Origin: Cellvibrionaceae bacterium
Lineage (GTDB): Bacteria > Pseudomonadota > Gammaproteobacteria > Pseudomonadales > Cellvibrionaceae
NCBI GenBank assembly: GCA_027012915.1
Contig: JALUYN010000351.1
Span: forward strand, 1-12,319
Length of the DNA stretch: 12,319 bases
Direction of reading: 5' to 3'
The notes beneath the pieces are model-generated. The model ran no database searches and was not told the origin of the DNA. It was given only the letters and a program-made list of their open reading frames with translations. Made by a program: the position numbers and the translations under genes. Below, one piece after another: positions 7,644 through 12,319 of the stretch. Each line of letters starts with the position of its first letter. Positions within the stretch are counted from its first letter, which is position 1.

Positions 7644-7657
7644 TCGGAGTTTACGCC

Positions 7658-8113
7658 ATGGGACAGCCCTGCCCCTCTCCCGCTCAACACCAACAGCTGC
7701 TGCACACTACCACCCGAGAACTGTTAGCGGTATCCCCCACCGAGCAACTGGCCTTCCCCATGATCGTTCACGGCATGGATTTGGCCGACAACGAAGAAGC
7801 GCCTTCGGTAGATCTCGCAGAAACCTTGGGCGGCCATCCAGATGCTACCTTTATCAGTTACGCCAGAGACGACCTGTTAAGCCAGCTGGGTATCTTTCGA
7901 GGTGATCAACTGTTGATCGACCGCAAATTGAGGCCACAGAACAACGACGTGGTATTAGCCTGCGTCGGAGGCGAATTGATCTGTCGGGTGCTGGATCTTG
8001 ATAACGGCCTGCTTAGCAGCACCGAACTCGATAGCCCTCCACTGCCCCTTGAGGAGCAGGAAGAACTGCTGATCATTGGAGTAGTAACCCACAATATCCG
8101 CAGTTTTCGCTAA
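7658..8113 (+). CDS. SOS-controlled S24/UmuD-like protein lacking catalytic residues
   Basis: The 151-residue protein aligns by eye with UmuD over its C-terminal two thirds: VDLAETLGGHPDATF against the UmuD IDLNQLL-HPSATYF region, then GIFRGDQLLIDRK, NDVVLACVGGELICRVLDL and a closing IIGVVTHNIRSFR. It therefore has the LexA/UmuD S24 fold. However, the nucleophilic Ser (UmuD S60) aligns with L73, the general-base Lys (K97) with R110, and the cleavage dipeptide Cys24-Gly25 with L31-A32. Self-cleavage looks impossible. The ATG at 7658 is chosen over one at 7547 because the LexA box and promoter lie between them and GGAG (7646-7649) is well spaced. No umuC follows. Possible roles are a pre-fixed UmuD'-like polymerase partner, a LexA/UmuD modulator, or a diverged remnant. 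Function is unknown. Confidence 0.82.
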   Translation: MGQPCPSPAQHQQLLHTTTRELLAVSPTEQLAFPMIVHGMDLADNEEAPSVDLAETLGGHPDATFISYARDDLLSQLGIFRGDQLLIDRKLRPQNNDVVLACVGGELICRVLDLDNGLLSSTELDSPPLPLEEQEELLIIGVVTHNIRSFR

Positions 8114-8149
8114 GGCCTGTTAACACTATTCCTGACACGCACCTCAACA

Positions 8150-8177
8150 ATCTATATCAAAAAATTTTGATATAGAT
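8150..8177 (+). promoter_or_regulatory. 28-bp palindromic operator, probable SahR autoregulatory site
   Basis: ATCTATATCAAAA (8150-8162) and TTTTGATATAGAT (8165-8177) are perfect 13-bp inverted arms around an AA centre. ArsR-family dimers bind such imperfect or perfect palindromes. The right arm contains the -35 hexamer of the predicted sahR promoter, so binding should repress sahR-metK. No second copy is visible in this window. Identity of the binding protein is inferred. Confidence 0.75.
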
Positions 8178-8195
8178 AATTTCTACTGCTAGACT
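8167..8195 (+). promoter_or_regulatory. Promoter of sahR-metK, extended -10
   Basis: TTGATA (8167-8172) and TAGACT (8190-8195) are spaced 17 bp apart, with TG at 8187-8188 making an extended -10. The predicted start of transcription (about 8202-8203) coincides with the sahR ATG at 8203, suggesting a leaderless message. Confidence 0.6.
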
Positions 8196-8202
8196 GCTGC
8201 GC

Positions 8203-9207
8203 ATGTCCACATTGCGCACTCCCGACATAGAAGCCGTCAACGACGGCAATGGCGAACTGGCCAGCCTGCTCAAGGCCGCCGGTGACCCCTTGCGCCTGGA
8301 GATTATGCGTTTGCTGGGGCAAGACTCGCTCGGTGTGATGGAGTTGAGCCGCATTTTCAACGTCAAGCAGTCCGGTATGAGCCATCACTTGAAGGTTCTG
8401 GCCAGCGCCAATCTGGTGGTGAGCCGTCGCGAAGGCAATTCCATCTTCTATCGACGCGCACTGCCCCAAGAGCCAAGCCAACAGCTGGTACAGGCTCTAT
8501 TTGGGCAACTGGACGCCATAGAATTGAGTCCTCAGACTCGCCAGGGCCTGATTGACGTTCAACGAGAGCGCGCCAAGGCCTCCGAAGAGTTCTTTAGTAG
8601 CAATGCCAGTAAGTTCCGCGAACAACAGGACCTTATCGCCAGCTACCCGGTGTATGCAGACACCATTGAGGAGATGCTCGACAACACCGAGCTGTCGCAG
8701 CAACAGACCGCTCTGGAAATTGGCCCCGGTGAAGGTGAGTTCCTGTTGCCATTGAGTAAGAGATTTGATCGCGTCGTAGCGCTCGACACTTCCGCATCGA
8801 TGCTGCTTAAAGCTCAGAGCTATGGCATAACTCAGGGCCTGCATAATGTCGACTATATTCACGGCGACACGCAGATCGCCCGTGAGCAATCTATTAGCGC
8901 CGACTGCGTTGTTCTGAATATGGTGTTACACCATACGCCATCACCGTCGTCTGTAATTCAGGACAGTGCCGCCATGCTCAAGCCCGGTGGCGCACTGTTG
9001 CTCACTGATCTCTGCCACCATGATCAACAGTGGGCGATGGAAGCCTGCGGTGATCTGTGGCTGGGTTTTGACCCCGAAGATCTCGCCAATTGGGCACTAC
9101 AAGCCGGCCTAAGCGCCGGACAGAGCCAGTTCATTGCTCTGCGCAACGGCTTTCAAATTCAAGTACGACAATTTTTTAAACCCGTGAAGGAACACCTTAG
9201 CGGGTGA
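8203..9207 (+). CDS. sahR: ArsR-family regulator fused to a SAM-methyltransferase-like domain (SahR type)
   Basis: The 334-residue protein has two domains. Residues about 17-90 are an ArsR winged helix (AAGDPLRLEIMRLL; recognition-helix region VKQSGMSHHLKVL at 54-66; wing REGNSIFYRR). The metal-binding cysteine motif of ArsR/SmtB is absent (LGVMELS instead), so it is not a metal sensor. Residues about 150-300 are a class I methyltransferase-like domain with motif I EIGPGEGEF at 172-180, the acidic VVALDTS that follows, and LKPGGALLLTDL. Such fusions beside metK are known as SahR, which uses the methyltransferase-like fold to sense S-adenosylhomocysteine and regulates methionine-cycle genes in Proteobacteria. 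It lies 24 bp upstream of metK. No Shine-Dalgarno sequence is visible, matching a leaderless start. Confidence 0.85.
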   Translation: MSTLRTPDIEAVNDGNGELASLLKAAGDPLRLEIMRLLGQDSLGVMELSRIFNVKQSGMSHHLKVLASANLVVSRREGNSIFYRRALPQEPSQQLVQALFGQLDAIELSPQTRQGLIDVQRERAKASEEFFSSNASKFREQQDLIASYPVYADTIEEMLDNTELSQQQTALEIGPGEGEFLLPLSKRFDRVVALDTSASMLLKAQSYGITQGLHNVDYIHGDTQIAREQSISADCVVLNMVLHHTPSPSSVIQDSAAMLKPGGALLLTDLCHHDQQWAMEACGDLWLGFDPEDLANWALQAGLSAGQSQFIALRNGFQIQVRQFFKPVKEHLSG

Positions 9208-9231
9208 CCTCATTTAACAGGAGAAATGTTC

Positions 9232-10446
9232 ATGTCTGAATATTCTGTTTTTACTTCTGAGTCCGTTTCAGAAGGCCACCCGGATAAAATGGCCGATCAG
9301 ATTTCTGACGCGGTACTCGATGCCATCATCGCCCGCGACAAGCATGCCCGCGTCGCGGTAGAAACCCTGGTGAAAACCGGTATGGCTATCGTTGCCGGCG
9401 AACTGACCACATCCTGCTACGTGGATTTGGAGGATATTATTCGCGACGTAATTACCGACATTGGATACGACAGCAGTGACGTTGGCTACGACGGCGCCAC
9501 CTGTGCTGTATTGAATGCCATCGGTAAACAATCCGTTGACATCAATCAGGGTGTTGACCGTGCCAAACCCGAAGATCAGGGCGCCGGAGACCAGGGACTG
9601 ATGTTCGGCTACGCCACCAACGAAACGCCTTCTCTGATGCCTGCACCGGTGTACTACTCTCACCGTTTGGTGGAACGTCAGGCTCAACTGCGCAAAGACA
9701 ATGTCCTGCCCTGGTTACGCCCGGACGCCAAGAGCCAGGTTACTATTCGCTACGGCGAAGACGGTAAGCCTGCTGCTATCGACGCGGTGGTACTGTCCAC
9801 TCAACACGATCCGGAAATCTCCCAGGATGATCTGAAAACCGCCATTCTGGAAAACGTCATCAAGCACGTACTGCCGGCCGAGCTGCTGCACGAAGGCACC
9901 CAGTACCACATCAACCCCACCGGTAACTTTGTGATTGGTGGACCGGTGGGTGACGCGGGTGTTACCGGTCGTAAGATCATCGTCGACACCTACGGTGGCA
10001 TGGCTCGTCACGGTGGTGGCGCCTTCTCTGGTAAGGACCCTTCCAAGGTAGACCGCTCCGCCGCTTATGCCGGTCGCTATGTAGCCAAGAACGTTGTCGC
10101 CGCCGGCCTCGCCGATCGCTGCGAAGTTCAGGTTTCTTACGCCATTGGTGTGGCCGAGCCAACTTCTATTTCCGTGAATACCTTTGGCACCGGCTCAGTC
10201 AGCGACGAGCAGCTGATCGGAGCAATTCGCAAGACCTTCGATCTGCGCCCGTACGCCATTACCAAGGTGCTGGATCTGCTGCACCCCATGTACCAGTTGA
10301 CCGCTGCATACGGACATTTCGGTCGCGAGCCCTTTGAACACACTTATACCTGGACTGAAAACGGCGAAGAAAAATCCGAAACCTTCACCGCATTCACTTG
10401 GGAAAAAACCGACAAGGTCGACGATCTGAAAGCGGCCCTGGCCTGA
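9232..10446 (+). CDS. metK: S-adenosylmethionine synthase
   Basis: The 404-residue enzyme makes SAM from methionine and ATP. It has the N-terminal signature [12 protein letters not shown] (GHPDK at 15-19), the [16 protein letters not shown] hexapeptide region (about 118-133), the P-loop-like [19 protein letters not shown] (about 260-278), and a complete C-terminal domain. There are two possible ATGs, 9226 and 9232. AGGAGA at 9219-9224 is only 2 nt from the first but 8 nt from the second, and [11 protein letters not shown] is the familiar start, so 9232 is chosen. Almost certainly cotranscribed with sahR. It is slightly longer than the E. coli enzyme (384). Confidence 0.97.
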   Translation: MSEYSVFTSESVSEGHPDKMADQISDAVLDAIIARDKHARVAVETLVKTGMAIVAGELTTSCYVDLEDIIRDVITDIGYDSSDVGYDGATCAVLNAIGKQSVDINQGVDRAKPEDQGAGDQGLMFGYATNETPSLMPAPVYYSHRLVERQAQLRKDNVLPWLRPDAKSQVTIRYGEDGKPAAIDAVVLSTQHDPEISQDDLKTAILENVIKHVLPAELLHEGTQYHINPTGNFVIGGPVGDAGVTGRKIIVDTYGGMARHGGGAFSGKDPSKVDRSAAYAGRYVAKNVVAAGLADRCEVQVSYAIGVAEPTSISVNTFGTGSVSDEQLIGAIRKTFDLRPYAITKVLDLLHPMYQLTAAYGHFGREPFEHTYTWTENGEEKSETFTAFTWEKTDKVDDLKAALA

Positions 10447-10464
10447 TAACTTAACTACTACTGA

Positions 10465-10541
10465 CGTCATTGCGAGGAGCGAAGCGACGCGCAACCTCTT
10501 AGCAGGCTCGCAGAGATTGCTTCGCTACGCTCGCAATGACG
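10465..10541. repeat. 77-bp inverted-repeat (MITE/REP-like) element in the metK-ahcY spacer
   Basis: CGTCATTGCGAG (10465-10476) and CTCGCAATGACG (10530-10541) are perfect 12-bp terminal inverted repeats. The inner parts are also related: GAGCGAAGCGACGCGCAACCTCT against AGAGATTGCTTCGCTACGCTC. This is the dispersed GTCATTGCGAG-GAGCGAAGCGA repeat class found in many unrelated bacterial genomes, often mistranslated as VIASxAKQS peptides. The transcript would fold into a long hairpin. It fills most of the 124-bp spacer, ending about 30 bp before the ahcY ATG. See the findings for its similarity to the SAH riboswitch core. Confidence 0.8.
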
Positions 10542-10570
10542 GATTCACGGAATAAAAACGGAGTCTCATC

Positions 10571-11968
10571 ATGAGTTTTACCGATTACAAAATTGCCAAC
10601 TACTCCCAAGAAGAATTTAACGAACTGGCCGTTTGGGGTCGCAAGGAAATCGACATCGCCGAAGGTGAAATGCCTGCCCTGATGACCCTTCGCAAGAAGT
10701 ACAAGGCGGAGCAACCACTGGCCGGCGCCAAGATCATGGGTTGTATCCACATGACCATTCAGACCGCTGTTCTGATCGAGACCCTGGTTGATCTGGGCGC
10801 CGAAGTACGTTGGTCTTCCTGTAATATTTTCTCCACTCAGGATCACGCCGCTGCCGCTATAGCTGCTGCAGGTATTCCCGTGTTCGCCTGGAAAGGCGAA
10901 ACTGAGGAAGAGTTTCTGTGGTGTATCGAGCAAACCATTCTGTCTGAGAAAGACGGTTCCGAAGTATGGGACGCCAATATGATTCTCGACGATGGTGGCG
11001 ACCTTACCGAGATGGTACACAGCAAGTACCCGGATTTGCTGAAAGACATTCACGGCATTTCCGAAGAAACAACCACGGGCGTTCACCGTCTGTTGGAAAT
11101 GCTGGAAAAAGGCACACTGAAGGTACCAGCCATCAATGTGAACGATGCTGTAACCAAGTCAAAGAATGACAACAAGTACGGCTGCCGCCACTCCCTGAAC
11201 GATGCCATCAAGCGTGGTACCGATCACTTGCTGGCCGGTAAGAAAGCTCTGGTTATCGGCTACGGTGATGTGGGCAAAGGTTCTGCCGCGTCTCTGCGTC
11301 AGGAAGGCATGATCGTTAAGGTCACCGAAATCGATCCTATCTGTGCCATGCAGGCTTGCATGGACGGCTTTGAAGTTGTTTCTCCTTACAACGACGGCAT
11401 TAACACCGGCGACATTTCCGGCATCAACCAAACCCTGATGCAAACCACCGACTTGGTTGTAACCACTACCGGTAACATCAATGTCTGTGATGCACCTATG
11501 CTGCAATCCCTGAAAAGCGGTGCCGTGGTCTGTAACATCGGTCACTTCGATAACGAAATTGACACTCAGTTCATGCGCGACAACTACGAGTGGGACGAAG
11601 TGAAACCTCAGGTACACAAGATCTACCGCGAAAAGGCCAGCAATGATCACCTGATCCTGTTGTCTGAAGGTCGTCTGGTTAACCTGGGTAACGCCACAGG
11701 TCATCCATCGCGCATTATGGACGGCTCCTTCGCCAACCAGGTATTGGCCCAGATCTACCTCTACGAGCGTAAATTTGCCGACCTGATGGAAGAAGAGAAG
11801 CTGGAAAGCCTGTATGTAAAAGTGCTGCCGAAGAAACTGGATGAAGAAGTTGCTCAGTGCATGGTAGAAGGCTTTAATGGTGTTATCACTCAGATGACTC
11901 AGGCCCAGGCCGACTACATTAACGTTCGTGTTGATGGCCCATTTAAGCCTGAAAGCTACAAGTACTGA
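10571..11968 (+). CDS. ahcY: Adenosylhomocysteinase (S-adenosyl-L-homocysteine hydrolase)
   Basis: The 465-residue NAD-dependent enzyme cleaves S-adenosylhomocysteine to adenosine and homocysteine, removing the inhibitory product of SAM-dependent methylation. It is the long bacterial form, with an insertion compared with the about 430-residue eukaryotic type. The N-terminal substrate domain carries [17 protein letters not shown] and [14 protein letters not shown]. The NAD domain has [10 protein letters not shown] with glycines at 230, 232 and 235. [13 protein letters not shown] and the C-terminal [11 protein letters not shown] tail, which contributes to the neighbouring active site, are intact. 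GGAG at 10560-10563 precedes the ATG by 7 nt. It lies downstream of metK and upstream of metF on the same strand, completing the methyl cycle. Confidence 0.97.
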   Translation: MSFTDYKIANYSQEEFNELAVWGRKEIDIAEGEMPALMTLRKKYKAEQPLAGAKIMGCIHMTIQTAVLIETLVDLGAEVRWSSCNIFSTQDHAAAAIAAAGIPVFAWKGETEEEFLWCIEQTILSEKDGSEVWDANMILDDGGDLTEMVHSKYPDLLKDIHGISEETTTGVHRLLEMLEKGTLKVPAINVNDAVTKSKNDNKYGCRHSLNDAIKRGTDHLLAGKKALVIGYGDVGKGSAASLRQEGMIVKVTEIDPICAMQACMDGFEVVSPYNDGINTGDISGINQTLMQTTDLVVTTTGNINVCDAPMLQSLKSGAVVCNIGHFDNEIDTQFMRDNYEWDEVKPQVHKIYREKASNDHLILLSEGRLVNLGNATGHPSRIMDGSFANQVLAQIYLYERKFADLMEEEKLESLYVKVLPKKLDEEVAQCMVEGFNGVITQMTQAQADYINVRVDGPFKPESYKY

Positions 11969-11978
11969 TTGAAACCAG

Positions 11979-12050
11979 CCGCAAACGTTTGACGTTGTTC
12001 CCGCGATTGGCGAAACAGTAAAAAGCACGCGGGACGACCAAGGTTTGCGG
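11979..12050 (+). other. Large imperfect hairpin in the ahcY-metF spacer
   Basis: CCGCAAAC (11979-11986) pairs perfectly with GTTTGCGG (12043-12050). Inside it, GTTGTTCCCGCG (11994-12005) pairs with CGCGGGACGAC (12028-12038) apart from one bulged T. The apical loop is about 22 nt. The 72-nt structure begins 10 bp after the ahcY stop. No T-run follows, so it is not a typical intrinsic terminator. It could be an mRNA stability element, a regulatory leader of metF, or a REP-like repeat. Confidence 0.55.
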
Positions 12051-12090
12051 AATGGCGATTTTAGATAATGTACGAATTTGAGATACAACT

Positions 12091-12319
12091 ATGAGCGACG
12101 AACAATTTGCTCCACGCCTCAGCTTTGAGTTTTTTCCTCCAAAAACCGAAGCGGGCAAGGAAAAATTACTCACCGTGCGCAAAGAACTGAGCGAGCTGAA
12201 TCCTGAGTTTTTTTCAGTGACCTATGGTGCCGGCGGTTCTACCCGCGATAACACCAAAGGTATTGTCACTGAGCTGCGCTCTGCAGGCATCGATGTGGCA
12301 CCGCATCTATCCTTTGGCG
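12091..12319 (+). CDS. metF: 5,10-methylenetetrahydrofolate reductase (partial, 3' end beyond window)
   Basis: The first 76 codons are present. SFEFFPPKTE (about 11-20) includes the catalytic Glu at E13, equivalent to E. coli E28, and VTYGAGGSTRD (about 47-57) and APHLSFG follow. These mark the FAD-dependent MetF family, which reduces 5,10-methylene-THF to 5-methyl-THF, the methyl donor for methionine synthesis. The N-terminus is short compared with E. coli, a common state outside the Enterobacteria. Only a weak GAG lies upstream of the ATG. The 122-bp spacer from ahcY holds the hairpin at 11979-12050 and no clear promoter, so readthrough from ahcY is plausible. Confidence 0.93.
   Translation, partial: MSDEQFAPRLSFEFFPPKTEAGKEKLLTVRKELSELNPEFFSVTYGAGGSTRDNTKGIVTELRSAGIDVAPHLSFG

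Noticed and set aside
7547..7657. Upstream start for the S24-like gene at 7547
   Set aside because: It would place the promoter and LexA box inside the coding sequence; GGAG is correctly spaced from the ATG at 7658.
10499..11086. Minus-strand open frame of 195 codons opposite ahcY
   Set aside because: It is antisense to a fully conserved AhcY and ends in a VIASVAKQSL peptide, which is the typical mistranslation of the inverted repeat.
12045..12069. Possible metF promoter (TTGCGG and GATAAT)
   Set aside because: The spacing is 13 bp, too short for sigma-70, and the -35 lies in the hairpin stem; no better pair was found.
11159..12088. Long minus-strand open frame opposite ahcY and the ahcY-metF spacer
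   Set aside because: Shadow of ahcY codon use; no recognisable domain or ribosome binding site.
1..12319. CRISPR array, tRNA, prophage or defence island
   Set aside because: No regularly spaced direct repeats, cloverleaf sequences, integrases, transposases or toxin-antitoxin pairs were seen; apart from the S24-like gene the content is core metabolism and cell division.

Overview
The window looks like a chromosomal segment of a gammaproteobacterium, probably a free-living marine or aquatic lineage outside the Enterobacteria. Three conserved blocks support this. The first is the ygfB-pepP-ubiH-ubiI cluster, which diverges from a zapB-like/zapA/6S RNA/fau block. The second is metK preceded by an ArsR-methyltransferase fusion regulator of the SahR type. 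The third is ahcY followed by metF. I do not name a genus: all genes are moderately GC-rich and none looks foreign by codon use.

Layout. Positions 1-4281 are read on the minus strand: ygfB (UPF0149), pepP, ubiH (overlapping pepP by 4 bp) and the N-terminal 298 codons of ubiI, cut by the window edge. From 4567 the plus strand carries a small coiled-coil zapB-like gene overlapping zapA by 4 bp, then 6S RNA (about 5186-5360), fau (5-formyl-THF cyclo-ligase) and a YjbR/MmcQ-family gene. A membrane-anchored endonuclease/exonuclease/phosphatase-family gene (6429-7520, minus) converges on yjbR with a 43-bp overlap. Divergent from it is a short S24/UmuD-like gene behind a canonical LexA box. It lacks the catalytic Ser and Lys and the usual cleavage dipeptide, and no umuC follows.

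Positions 8150-12319 form an activated-methyl-cycle block. A 28-bp palindrome and promoter drive sahR, followed 24 bp later by metK (SAM synthesis). After a 77-bp inverted-repeat element comes ahcY (SAH hydrolysis), then a large inter-gene hairpin and the start of metF (5-methyl-THF supply). SahR-type regulators are known to sense SAH, so this block is probably a self-contained SAM/SAH homeostasis unit. Fau adds a second folate one-carbon link.

Most interesting points: (1) the LexA-box-controlled, apparently catalytically dead UmuD-like protein; (2) the palindromic repeat before ahcY, which carries sequence resembling the SAH riboswitch core; (3) the perfect palindrome and apparently leaderless start of sahR; (4) the structured ahcY-metF spacer.
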